From Symbiodinium natans (taxonomy: Eukaryota > Sar > Dinophyceae > Suessiales > Symbiodiniaceae), in contig CAJNDS010001147.1 of NCBI GenBank assembly GCA_905221605.1, forward strand, positions 200,012 through 264,011: a DNA stretch of 64,000 bases. Direction: 5' to 3'. Below the pieces are notes generated by a model. The model ran no database searches. It was not told the origin of the DNA and saw nothing but the letters and a program-made list of their open reading frames with translations. The position numbers and the translations under genes were made by a program. This document shows, in pieces, positions 52,686-62,038 of this stretch (position 1 is the stretch's first letter; each line of letters begins with the position of its first letter).

Positions 52686-52948
52686 TTGTTTTGCGCTTGG
52701 GGGTGCCTGAGCCCATCCCTCGGGACTCTACTGATAACCTCCCTAAACCCTCAGTTTTTCAAGGCCTGGGGGCCTCACATCCCTAAACTCTAAACGCAAT
52801 CCTAGACCTGAAGCCCTAAAACCCTGCGTAAGGGTTGTGGGCTTAGGGTTGAGGGTTGATGCTCTCAACCCCAAACCCTCAACCCCAAACCCTAAACCCT
52901 AAACCCTACACCCTAAACCCTAAACCCTAAACCCTAAACCCGACACAC

Positions 52949-53020
52949 TGCCGGAATCGACGCCTCCGGGTCTGGGGCCGGCCGCCGCCGCCTGTGGCCG
53001 GTCTGGACGTCCCAAACCAC
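52949..53020 (-). CDS. Exon-like segment (VVWDVQTGHRRRRPAPDPEA)
   Basis: Acceptor GTGTTTCGAG, exactly 24 codons (VVWDVQTGHRRRRPAPDPEA then SIPA), donor GTGTGTCGGG followed by TTTAGGG. CCCTAAA lies before the acceptor. Confidence 0.6.
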
Positions 53021-53048
53021 CTCGAAACACGCGGATTTGAGGGCTACA

Positions 53049-53210
53049 GGGTTTAGGGTTTAGGGTTTAGGGTTTAGGGTTTAGGGTTTAGGGTTTAGGG
53101 TTTAGGGTTTAGGGTTTAGGGTTTAGGGTTTAGGGTTTAGGGTTTAGGGTTTAGGGTTTAGGGTTGAGGGTTGAGGGTTCAGGGTTTAGGGTTTAGGGTT
53201 TAGGGTTTAG
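53049..53210 (+). repeat. Interstitial TTTAGGG array
   Basis: About 22 units, a few TTGAGGG/TTCAGGG. Confidence 0.95.
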
Positions 53211-53441
53211 GGGGAAGTTTTTAGGGGTTGAAAGGTTTAATGAGTAATATGAGCATGCAGGGTTCATAGGGTATAATGAGGGTTAGGCTCTGCACCTGAA
53301 ACCTTGTGCTCTCACAGGGCGCGCCTGAATACCTAGACCAGTCGTTCGCCGACTTACCCTATTCAGCAAAACAGCCACCCTAAACCCTACTAAAACCCCT
53401 AAACCCTGAACCCTGAACCCTAAACCTGAAGCCGTCAGTGC

Positions 53442-53491
53442 CTGCGGCTTCGGAGGGAGGGCCACGCGCCCATCCTCAATTGCCAAGGCAC
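53442..53491 (-). CDS. Exon-like segment (ALAIEDGRVALPPKPQ)
   Basis: Acceptor AAAACGCGCAG directly behind CCCTAAA; frame ALAIEDGRVALPPKPQ; GC donor (GCACTG) then TTTAGGG. Confidence 0.5.
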
Positions 53492-53546
53492 CTGCGCGTT
53501 TTAGGGTTTAGGGTTTCGGGTTTCGGGATTCGGGTTTAGGGTTTAC

Positions 53547-53582
53547 CCTGGATGCGAGCAGGCCACCTCCCCCGGCGGCATC
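53547..53582 (-). CDS. Exon-like segment (MPPGEVACSHPG or DAAGGGGLLASR)
   Basis: Acceptor CGTTGGCAG and donor GTAAAC bound 36 bp; two frames are open. Confidence 0.35.
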
Positions 53583-54032
53583 CTGCCAACGAAATTGTAC
53601 ATCTTACCAATGCTCAACACCCCAGCGCATCAAAGGATCTTACTAGGGGCCTCGAGATCCAGGGGCTTTGTTTGGCCCAGGCACTTTAGGGTTTACGGTT
53701 TTCTGGTTTAAGGTACCACCCCAGAATCCTGTACAACCCCACACCTCCCGAAAATCCTGAGCCCCAAAACCAAAACCGAGTGTAGGGTAGTACCGGAGCC
53801 TCAAGATTTACCAATCCTACCCCCTCATACCAGAAACATAAACTACCCAAAACGGCCCATTCTAATTCAACATGCCCCTATGATATAGCCTTGCAACTCT
53901 CCCTTTGGTTCTTACAACCGTCACAAGCTTCTGAAAAGCGTTGATCTAAACGGCTTCTCCATTCAGCCCCTACGTGCAAAACCCAAAGCTCCAAACCCCA
54001 AGCCCCTCAACCCCCCCGCCCCACCCCCCCGC

Positions 54033-54093
54033 CTTCACTAAACTCCCCGCGCAGGAGCGCAGCGAAGTCCTCATAACCGCGGCGGTCCTGCTG
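54033..54093 (-). CDS. Exon-like segment (QQDRRGYEDFAALLRGEFSE)
   Basis: Acceptor ACATACTGAG, 20 codons QQDRRGYEDFAALLRGEFSE, GC donor into a G-rich tract. Confidence 0.55.
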
Positions 54094-54371
54094 CTCAGTA
54101 TGTTTTGGTGGGTTTTTTTTTGTTGGGGGGGGCGGGGGGCCTTGGAACTCGGCAGCCCCTCTTATGGTTCTTGAGCTTATCCCCGAAGAGCTCAAGGGTT
54201 TTCCTGGAATGAGTTTTTTTCCACGGGGTTTTGCTATTCAGGGGTCAGGATTTCGCAGTTCACCTGAGGCCTAAATCCCAAACCACCAAACCCTGAGACC
54301 CTGAAATAGGTTCAGGGGGGGGCGGGGGGTGACTGGTTCTGTGCTCCCAGACTCGGGCTTCGTGATCTGCA

Positions 54372-54482
54372 TGCAGGTACATGCGGTGCCTAGAAGGAGG
54401 GTTATAAGCAGGGTAGCTATGGTTTTCACCTTAGCTAGGGAGCTCATAACCCGACTTTTCAGTACCCATGAGCCTTCAAGTA
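54372..54482. mobile_element. Family F TIR element
   Basis: Ends AGTACCCATGAGCCTTCAAG; contains GGGTTATAAGCAGGGTAGCT, as in the 48.7 kb copy. Left end approximate. Confidence 0.5.
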
Positions 54483-55199
54483 GGGTGTATGGCTTGCTTG
54501 CAACACGAAACCCCCTAGACCCTGTTGTAAAGGTGCACGGCCGAAGAACCTAACACGAATCTGCAGGACAATGGGCTTTTCTGTGGGGTTCGTATGCTTT
54601 GCAGCAGAAAAAACCTAGAAGGACCCGATGCTGCACCTCCAATCCCTAAACACTAAACCCGAAACCCTAAACCCTAGACCCTATAAACCGACAACCCCCC
54701 CGCCGGGCTAGACCTTCTCCCCTTGGAGGGCTGTCAGAACCCTAAGCCCCCAAAAATCCTCCAACAAAAAGTCCTTGTAGGGTTCCATAAAACCCGAACC
54801 CTGAACCCAAACTCCATGAACCCCAAAAGCCCCCCAAACCTCGGTTCGGGGCGAGGGCTTTTCGGGATTTTGGGAAATTGCGGGGATTTGGGGCTTTGGG
54901 GAATTCAGGCTTAGGGATGTAAGGGTTTGGGGATTGAGGGCTTAAAGAACTGAGGAGTCTAGGGATTTGGAGAATGAGGATTTCAGGAATTGGCATACGA
55001 TTTAGGGGCTAGAGAGTAAGTAGCTTGAGGGGATTCTGCTACCACAATTCCCTATGTTCAGTCATGTCGACTAGAACAGGACTACCTTTAAAATCCGAAA
55101 GCCCCAAACACGAAATCCTAGACACCCTCAACCCTCAACCCTAAAGCCCTCAGCCCTGAACCCCAAACCCTAAACCCCAAACCCGAAACCCCAAACCCC

Positions 55200-55256
55200 A
55201 AAACCCTAAACCCTAAACCCTAAACCCTAAACCCTAAACCCTAAACCCTAAACCCT
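55200..55256 (-). repeat. Interstitial CCCTAAA array
   Basis: Eight perfect units following the donor of 55270-55317 in transcript sense. Confidence 0.95.
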
Positions 55257-55269
55257 TCCAACTCCGCAC

Positions 55270-55317
55270 CGACTTCCCGTCCAGCTCCGGAGGCGGCGCT
55301 ACAGCCGCGGGCATCAC
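55270..55317 (-). CDS. Exon-like segment (VMPAAVAPPPELDGKS)
   Basis: Acceptor CCTTCCTCCACAG, 16 codons VMPAAVAPPPELDGKS, donor GTGCGGAG then TTTAGGG. Confidence 0.5.
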
Positions 55318-55730
55318 CTGTGGAGGAAGGGGACACTTCAAGTTTCAGGCGGTTTTTGAGGTTTGGAGTTTGGGGTTTAGGGGTTTTGGGGTTTGGGGAT
55401 TTTGGGGTTTGGGGTTTTTGGGGTTTAGGGTTTGGGGATTACAAAAACATATAAACCCGTAGTTGTCATGCCATTCTCTGGGTTTAGGGTTGAGGGGTTT
55501 AGTCATCAGTTTCAAGCCAGCTCGCACCATGCTTTAACTTAAACTTTAAACCCTATCATTCTGGGCCCTATCATTCTGGGCCCTGGAAAAGCAGGAAGCG
55601 CCTCAACCCCTAAACTCGACGACCAGGTCTAGGTTGGGGTCCTTTTTGGGTTTAGGGTTTAGGGTTTAGGGTTTAGGGTTTAGGGTCACCAAAAAAACAA
55701 GCAAGTCGAAGTGCGCCTGCCACGTGTGAC

Positions 55731-55760
55731 GGCGGAGTCCATCTCGACGTCGGCCGAGCA
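55731..55760 (-). CDS. Exon-like segment (CSADVEMDSA)
   Basis: Acceptor AGCGCATAAG, frame CSADVEMDSA, donor GTCACACG. Other frames are open here. Confidence 0.35.
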
Positions 55761-55992
55761 CTTATGCGCTTCTGTACAACGTCTCGGGGGGGAGAGTTGT
55801 CATGAATGCCGGGCTTTAGGATGCGTCCTGCGTCGAACTGGGGGGGGGGGGGGGGGTGTTGTTGTTCGGGTTCGGTAGAAGTCTGGGCCCAAAAACCTCC
55901 TAACTCTGAACCCGAAACCCAGGACTTAGAAGTATGGGCCCAAAACCTTCTAACCCTGAACCCGAAACCCAGGACTGAGGCATGGGAGAGAC

Positions 55993-56044
55993 CACTTGTT
56001 GAAACTTCGCTCCTTGGGAGCTGCGGCGGCAAAGGCAACCCGAT
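55993..56044 (-). CDS. Exon-like segment (RVAFAAAAPKERSFNK)
   Basis: Acceptor TGGTGACAG, frame RVAFAAAAPKERSFNK, donor GTCTCTCC. Confidence 0.45.
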
Positions 56045-56352
56045 CTGTCACCAGAACCCTGTGTGAAACCCGGCCTGGTAACCATAATAAGGTAGGCTTT
56101 GAGGTCTACGGCTGTGCGTTGCGGTCTACTTACTTCCATACAGTAGAGTTTGTATTGTGGGTTTATGATACGATGAGTGTCTACAGTACGGGATTATCTT
56201 GGGACATTATGTGTAGACTCCTGTATTGCCCCAAACAGCAGGGGTCCCTGTCAAAACATCCTACCCAAAACACTCAAATTTCATACGGAGGCGTAGGGTT
56301 CAGGTATAGTTTAAGGCATCTCCCCTAACTTTCGAGGTGTCGGGCTCTTTAC

Positions 56353-56403
56353 CTTCACCACTTTTCTCGGCCTGTTTTGGAGATCTCTTCAAGTAATCTG
56401 GGT
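56353..56403 (-). CDS. Exon-like segment (PDYLKRSPKQAEKSGE)
   Basis: Acceptor CATGGACCAG, frame PDYLKRSPKQAEKSGE, donor GTAAAGAG. A family D-like element lies directly upstream. Confidence 0.5.
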
Positions 56404-56409
56404 CTGGTC

Positions 56410-56535
56410 CATGTAGCCAGTGCTCTGAACCATGATCCCTTTTGAACCCTCCAAATTGAACAAGAAGAGGGCCCGATGGCATTTGGTGCCCCAAAAAGAT
56501 CCGAAACGGAACCTCCCTCTCGATAAGCAACCATG
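56410..56535. mobile_element. Family D-like element
   Basis: Contains CTGAACCATGATCCCTTTTG and GGTGCCCCAAAAAGATCC, in the same order as 42221-42319; terminal repeats are weaker. Confidence 0.45.
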
Positions 56536-56587
56536 AAGGCACCGGAAGTCACAAGACTTTTGTCGAAAAGGGGAGGGGGATGGGGAA

Positions 56588-56709
56588 AGGGTTTAGGGTT
56601 TAGGGTTTAGGGTTTAGGGTTTAGGGTTTAGGGTTTAGGGTTTAGGGTTTAGGGTTTAGGGTTTAGGGTTTAGGGTTTAGGGTTTAGGGTTTAGGGTTTA
56701 GGGTTTAGG
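56588..56709 (+). repeat. Interstitial TTTAGGG array
   Basis: Seventeen perfect units. Confidence 0.95.
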
Positions 56710-56895
56710 GTGAGAGGTGGTGGGATTCTGATGCGCATCCTCAGGCGTTAAGGACCGGGGGGCTCTTAAGGTGAAACCCCAAACCCCCAACCCCGGACCC
56801 TGGTTCCTGAAGGTTCTTGGCTTAGGGTTTAGGGTTCAGGGTTTAGGGTTTAGGGTTTAGGGTTTAGGGTTTAGGGTTTGACTATATCCCATCAC

Positions 56896-56925
56896 CTGGC
56901 ATCTTTCCTGCTCGCGGAAACGTTG
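56896..56925 (-). CDS. Exon-like segment (QRFREQERCQ)
   Basis: Acceptor CCGCACGAAG, frame QRFREQERCQ, donor GTGATGGG. Confidence 0.4.
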
Positions 56926-57152
56926 CTTCGTGCGGCGCGCACTACGGTTTCAGAGTTAGGCTTAGGGTTTAGGGCCTACGGGGTTTCGGGGTTCTGTCCC
57001 CAGCCCAGATAACCCTGCGTTAGGGAACAACTATCAGACTGATATGAAATAGGGCCTATTCGCGTAACGTCTCGACTCTGAGCCCTAAGCTAAACCCTAC
57101 ACCCTAATCCCTAAACTAACCTTAGACATTCCGGGGGGGCCATATGACCGGC

Positions 57153-57209
57153 TCACTTCTTCTTGAACTTCTCTTTCCCAATCGGGCCACCATCTTCTGC
57201 CCATCTCAC
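57153..57209 (-). CDS. Terminal exon-like segment (VRWAEDGGPIGKEKFKKK)
   Basis: Acceptor TTGGCCGAG behind CCCTAAGCCCTAAA; 18 codons VRWAEDGGPIGKEKFKKK and a TGA at 57153. The lysine-rich end looks like a genuine C-terminus. Confidence 0.55.
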   Translation of the reverse strand: MRWAEDGGPIGKEKFKKK

Positions 57210-57865
57210 CTCGGCCAATTTAGGGCTTAGGGCTGAGGGTTTTGCGTTGAGGGTTGAGGTTTTAGGGTTTCGGGTCTAGGGAGGGTTGAGGGTTGAGGGT
57301 TTCCTGAATGGGTCTCGCCCAAACCCAAAACAAGGCCCAGATTAAGCATTTCTCGGCCTTTTGGGAAGGGGGCGGGGGGCTTTTCGGACCCCATGATCAA
57401 CTTCCCTCCACTCCTACTGAGGACACCCCCATCCATTCTTCAACGGTAACCCTGAACGTCAAACCTGAAAACCCCCGAAACCCAAAAAAAGAACGAAGAG
57501 CCCAACAACGAAATCCCAAAAAGAACACAGGAGTCCTCCGTGGCCCGCCCCCCCTTCTCCTTTGAGGTGGGGATTTTAGGGTTTAGAGTTTCTGGTAAAG
57601 TTTCGGGTGAATCTTCTGGGCATGATCCTGCAACCCAAAACCCTAGAGATTCGGCGCCCGCAAGCCTCTGCATGCTGAACCCGAAAGAGCCTCACATCCT
57701 CAGCCCATCCGAAACAAAGGTTCAGGGGCCTTTGAGGTCTTAAGGCTTAGGAGAGGAAGCCCTGGCTCCGAACACCTCAGGGGACTTAGGGAATTGGGGG
57801 TTTAGGGTTTAGGGTTCAAGGTTGGGGGGGGGGGGGGTTTCGGAGTTTAGCTCCCCAGCCTCCAC

Positions 57866-57922
57866 GGTATGCTCGTACATATGCTTCGGAGGCTTGCCAG
57901 CATCTCTCTTCAGGCTCTTGTC
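57866..57922 (-). CDS. Exon-like segment (DKSLKRDAGKPPKHMYEHT)
   Basis: Acceptor TGTCGAAGAG, exactly 19 codons DKSLKRDAGKPPKHMYEHT, donor GTGGAGG. The frame is open on both sides (VEE..., VEAGE). Confidence 0.55.
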
Positions 57923-57958
57923 CTCTTCGACAAGCGAAGTCACCAAGCGGAGGGGCGC

Positions 57959-58033
57959 AGGGTTTAGGGTTTAGGGTTTAGGGTTTAGGGTTTAGGGTTT
58001 AGGGTTTAGGGTTTAGGGTTTAGGGTTTAGGGT
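57959..58033 (+). repeat. Interstitial TTTAGGG array
   Basis: Ten perfect units. Confidence 0.95.
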
Positions 58034-58125
58034 TTGTAGGGTTTAGCGCTTAGGGCGTCTAAGGGTTGGAGGACTTAGGTTCTTGTTGGGCCTCAGAGAC
58101 CTTTGAGGGAGTGGGCATCTCGCGC

Positions 58126-58161
58126 CTTGTAGCTTCGCAAGCTGGGCTTCCGCCAGTGCAA
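58126..58161 (-). CDS. Exon-like segment (ALAEAQLAKLQ)
   Basis: Acceptor GGTATACAG, frame ALAEAQLAKLQ, GC donor (GCGCGAG). Confidence 0.45.
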
Positions 58162-58554
58162 CTGTATACCATGAAGAAGCAGCGCCTAACCTTTCCTTAG
58201 CTTTGGAGTAGACCCTGGAAAAAAAGTATACACTTTTTAGGTATAAGTAGCTATAATAGGAACCCAGAACCAAAAAAAGTATTAAAGTATAGTACTCCAA
58301 AACCCAGTTTCAGGACAAGGAGAAGCAGGGAGAGTGAGGGTGTCAGTACGTATTCAGGCCTCGGAGATGTTTGGGCTCTAGGTTTCAGGGTTCGGGGTCC
58401 AGGGTTTAGGGTTTCAGGGTTCGGGGCTCAGGGTTTCAGGGTTTGGGGTTTAGGGCTTAGGGTTCAGGGTTTGCGCCTCTTACTTTTTTCGGTTTCCTGA
58501 GCAGAGGAAGTAAAGGGCTTTCGGGCTAACTAACCCCGAACCCAAGCCCTAACC

Positions 58555-58682
58555 CTACTTGGAGGTTCATGGGTACTTCTAACCCCAATGATACGTCTAC
58601 TTGGAACCGACTTAGAGAGGACCTAGGGGGCTTGCAAGTACAGCTATCATTGGGGTTCGAAGCACCCTGAACCTCCAAGTAG
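58555..58682. mobile_element. Family F TIR element (reference copy)
   Basis: Inverted termini CTACTTGGAGGTTCATGGGT and CACCCTGAACCTCCAAGTAG extending inward through AACCCCAATGATA / TATCATTGGGGTT, about 40 bp of arm each side; 128 bp in total. Confidence 0.85.
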
Positions 58683-58711
58683 GCCCTAAGCCCCAGCCCC
58701 TAAACCCAAAC

Positions 58712-58787
58712 CTGCGGGTCGTGGTGTCCTGCACGCCCTTCTTGATGTATTCCAACATCGTTTGTGTGGACCTCCAGCTTTCGCAGG
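58712..58787 (-). CDS. Exon-like segment (CESWRSTQTMLEYIKKGVQD)
   Basis: Acceptor AACCCCGAAG, 24 full codons (CESWRSTQTMLEYIKKGVQD then TTTR), donor GTTTGGGTTTAGGG. The G-rich repeat begins at the donor. Confidence 0.6.
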
Positions 58788-58946
58788 CTTCGGGGTTTTG
58801 GAGATTTGGGAGGGTTTGGGGGTTTGAGGGTCTAGACCTTCTGTTTTCTTACGGGAGTTTCTGGTGTACCTCATTGCAGAAACCTGAGCACTACATGGGT
58901 TTACGAAAAGAGGGGGACCCCCAGTATGGATCCCAACTACTGAGGA

Positions 58947-59003
58947 TGAACCCTAAACCCTAAACCCTAAACCCTAAACCCTAAACCCTAAACCCTAAAC
59001 CCT
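58947..59003 (-). repeat. Interstitial CCCTAAA array
   Basis: Eight perfect units. Confidence 0.95.
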
Positions 59004-59074
59004 ATTTTTCGTAAACCCCCCAAAATGCACCGAGCAAGGATCCTTTTGAGGAGCAAGCTGTTGGAAGCCCCCAC

Positions 59075-59105
59075 CTCCCGGCCGCGGGGAGGAAGTCCGG
59101 CCGTC
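59075..59105 (-). CDS. Exon-like segment (RPDFLPAAG)
   Basis: Acceptor GTCGGGTTTAG (AG of a TTTAG unit), frame RPDFLPAAG, donor GTGGGGGC. Confidence 0.35.
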
Positions 59106-59148
59106 CTAAACCCGACTGTCCGGCTGCGAACCCCTCCACGAAAATGGG

Positions 59149-59305
59149 TTTAGGGGTTTAGGGGTTTAGGGTTTAGGGTTTAGGGTTTAGGGTTTAGGGT
59201 TTAGGGTTTAGGGTTAGGGTTTAGGGTTTAGGGTTTAGGGTTTAGGGTTTAGGGTTTAGGGTTTAGGGTTTAGGGTTTAGGGTTTAGGGTTTAGGGTTTA
59301 GGGTT
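59149..59305 (+). repeat. Interstitial TTTAGGG array
   Basis: About 21 units. Confidence 0.95.
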
Positions 59306-59483
59306 CAAACTTTAGGGCAAGCCCTTAAGAAAGTAAGCTCAGACTGCCCCCAGTCCCACTGGCCCCCCTTGAGAAACCCTGAACCCTAAACCCTAAACCC
59401 TAAACCCTAAACCCTAAACCCTAAACCCTAAACCCTAGCCCTAAAACCTAAATCCTAAACCCGAAACCCTAAGCCAGCGTCAC

Positions 59484-59549
59484 CCCAAGGCCCGAGCTCG
59501 TACTTGCCCTTGGGCGGCTCCACGGGCGCAAAGGGCATAAAGATCTTGC
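59484..59549 (-). CDS. Exon-like segment (KIFMPFAPVEPPKGKYELGP)
   Basis: Acceptor CTTGAGCCAG, 66 bp (KIFMPFAPVEPPKGKYELGP then W), donor GTGACG then TTAGGGTTTCGGG. Strong protein-like composition. Confidence 0.6.
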
Positions 59550-59576
59550 CTGGCTCAAGCACCCTAAACCCTACAG

Positions 59577-59703
59577 TTTAGGGTTTAGGGTTTAGGGTTT
59601 AGGGTTTAGGGTTTAGGGTTTAGGGTTTAGGGTTTAGGGTTTAGGGTTTAGGGTTTAGGGTTTAGGGTTTAGGGTTTAGGGTTTAGGGTTTAGGGTTTAG
59701 GGC
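59577..59703 (+). repeat. Interstitial TTTAGGG array
   Basis: Eighteen perfect units. Confidence 0.95.
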
Positions 59704-60491
59704 CAAGTTTAGGGCTTAGGGTCCTAAACTACTAAACCCTTGAACCCCTACTACGAAAACCCTAAACCCCAAACCACTTCACCATAAACCCGAAAACACT
59801 CAAACCCTAAACCGTAAACAACCCTACTACTAAAAACCCTAAACCCGGAACCCTAACCTACTAAATCCCTGAACCCTAAACTACTGAAACCCTAAACCCT
59901 AAACAACCGAAATCCCAAACCCTAAACTCCTAAAAACCTGAGCCCCTAAACTGCTAAACCCTAACCTTAACATATTTGCACCCGAAGCTATATTATCATT
60001 GACCGACAAATCCCAAGACCCCCAAATCCCGAAAACCCCTGACGCCCCGAAAACCCCAGAACCCAAAAAACAACCTAAAACCAAAAACAAAAAAAAAAGA
60101 AGAGCCCAAAACTCATCAACAGCAAAGCAACAAAAAGGCAACAACGTGCCCGGGAGTGCTGTTCAACGGCATGGCGCCCCCGGCTCCCGCCCCCCGGGCC
60201 CCCGCAGGGAAAGCGGCGGGGGGAACTCAGGGCCCAAATGGCGCCGGCTGAAGCCACCCATGCACTTCGCTGCCGTTTAAGCTGGCGTTTAGGGTTGAGG
60301 GTTTAGGGCTAGGGTTTGGGGTTTAGGGTTTAGGGTTTAGGGTTCACAGGGTTTAGGGTTTCGGGGTTTAGGGTTTAGGTTTTTGGGTTCAGGGTTTAGG
60401 GTTTAGGATAGCCTTCGGCCTGCGGATATTCCCTTGACCAGCGCCGCCATCGCGGCGCACTGAACCTGGCCCTGAACCTTTGAAACATTAC

Positions 60492-60598
60492 CTTGGTAGC
60501 CCAGTAACCATATTATCATAGCGCACCCTTTTTTGGTTGGTACTTTATAAGGGAACCCAGAACCAAAAAAAAGTAAAGGGTACCACTGGGCTACAGAG
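60492..60598. mobile_element. Family A element
   Basis: CTTGGTAGCCCAG start, TGGGCTACAGAG end, 107 bp; target duplication TTAC at 60488-60491 and 60599-60602. Confidence 0.8.
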
Positions 60599-60751
60599 TT
60601 ACCATGCCAAGGGCAGGTTTAAGGCTTGGGGTCTCAGAGAGGTGGGGGTGTTGTAGGGGTTAGGGTCTGGGGCAAAGCCTGGGGTTTAGTGTTTAGGGTT
60701 TAGGGAGGTCAACTGAACTTTTGGTTCCAGATGGTTTGTTTCCGATGTCTT

Positions 60752-60779
60752 TCAGACCGGGAACTCTTTGGTCAGGTTC
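60752..60779 (-). CDS. Terminal exon-like segment (NLTKEFPV)
   Basis: Acceptor TCCAACCACAG, frame NLTKEFPV, TGA at 60752. Very short. Confidence 0.4.
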
Positions 60780-60823
60780 CTGTGGTTGGAGCCCCGAACC
60801 CTAAAATACCCTAAACCCCAAAC

Positions 60824-60877
60824 CTCTTCGCAGCTCGTGGCTCGGGAGTTTGTAGCCTCCAAAAGGTGGAGGCCTAT
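60824..60877 (-). CDS. Exon-like segment (RPPPFGGYKLPSHELRR)
   Basis: Acceptor CAAAATTCAG, frame RPPPFGGYKLPSHELRR, donor GTTTGGGGTTTAGGG; a second frame is also open. Confidence 0.45.
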
Positions 60878-61037
60878 CTGAATTTTGGGTTGAGGGCTTG
60901 GAGGGTTGGAGGCTTGAGGGTTAGGGTTTAGGGTTGAGGGCAAGTGCTTAGGGTTTCGAGGTCTCCTTCTTGGCATGATCAAGACCCAACAGGGCCCTAG
61001 AGCTTCAACGGGAAACCCAGAAGTTTTCTCCAGCCAC

Positions 61038-61097
61038 CGGGTTGCTGCACGACTGGATTCGCGGGCCGAAGACCTCGGCCTGTGCCGTTTGGGGCAA
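61038..61097 (-). CDS. Exon-like segment (LPQTAQAEVFGPRIQSCSNP)
   Basis: Acceptor TGCCTCTGCAG, exactly 20 codons LPQTAQAEVFGPRIQSCSNP, donor GTGGCTGG. Confidence 0.55.
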
Positions 61098-61609
61098 CTG
61101 CAGAGGCAGCGTTGCGCACGCAGCGTGTCAGGTTGAGGGCCCTTAGGGCTTCAGCTGAGGAGGGAGAAAAGGTTTAGGGTTGAGGGTTGAGAGTTTATGG
61201 TAGAGAGAGAGAGAGATGGAGACGCTTTGATGGACCTCCGGCATAAACTTCAACCATTTAGCCCCGGGAATTCGGGTACGCTGCAGGAAGCATCGCGCAG
61301 TGCGCCGGCCATCCTAACCCCAAATACACATGCCCCAGCGGACATGCAAACATGCAACACCCGACTGATCCTCTAAGTCCTCCCCAAATCCTATATAAAA
61401 ACCGAACCATGCATGTGTAGTATACACATGTTCCAACATTTATTCGTTTGCAGGTGTTATAAACTCTCCTGCGAAAACCGTCGAACCCTTAGGTGGTTCT
61501 TAACCTGATCAAACCCTGTAAGGAAACCTTGATCCAGAAATAGGTACATATCTTAATTATACAAATTATATACACACACACACACATATTTTCGTCGCTG
61601 TATATTCGA

Positions 61610-61698
61610 TCAACTCTCCTGCACGACTTGCCTCGCCGCCTCCAGCACCGCGCCCTGACGCGCCCGCGACGGCAGGAAGGGGTCCGGTAGTGCCACAT
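61610..61698 (-). CDS. Terminal exon-like segment (VALPDPFLPSRARQGAVLEA)
   Basis: Acceptor AAAACGCAAG, 28 codons (VALPDPFLPSRARQGAVLEA then ARQVVQES), TGA at 61610. Confidence 0.5.
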
Positions 61699-62038
61699 CT
61701 TGCGTTTTGGGCCCAAGGCGCTTGGGGTTTGAGGAGCTTAGGGCGTTGAGAACCTTGTGGGCCGCAGGTAACTCAGAGTGCCCCCCTAAACCCTCCCTAA
61801 AACCCCCTTGAAAACCCTGCAAGTCTGCACCGAAAACCCCCCCAAGCCAGTGAAAAGGTTCGTCGGGCTGACCTGAGAGCTACTGCTCCAAGGTTTGGGA
61901 TGTGTGGGGTTTCAAGTGCAGGGCCTAGAGTTCTGGGGGCTGGAATCTGGGGCTTGAGGCTTACGGTTCAGGCCCGCTTCCTTTTTCGGCGCGAATAAGA
62001 GAAAATCGATCGCGGGGCCCTTTCCCGGAAACGAAGGC

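Noticed and set aside
53295-53385. Plus-strand exon GAPEYLDQSFADLPYSAKQP after CTCTCACAG
   Set aside because: Protein-like, but the minus strand also has an acceptor and donor here and all neighbours are on minus; unresolved.
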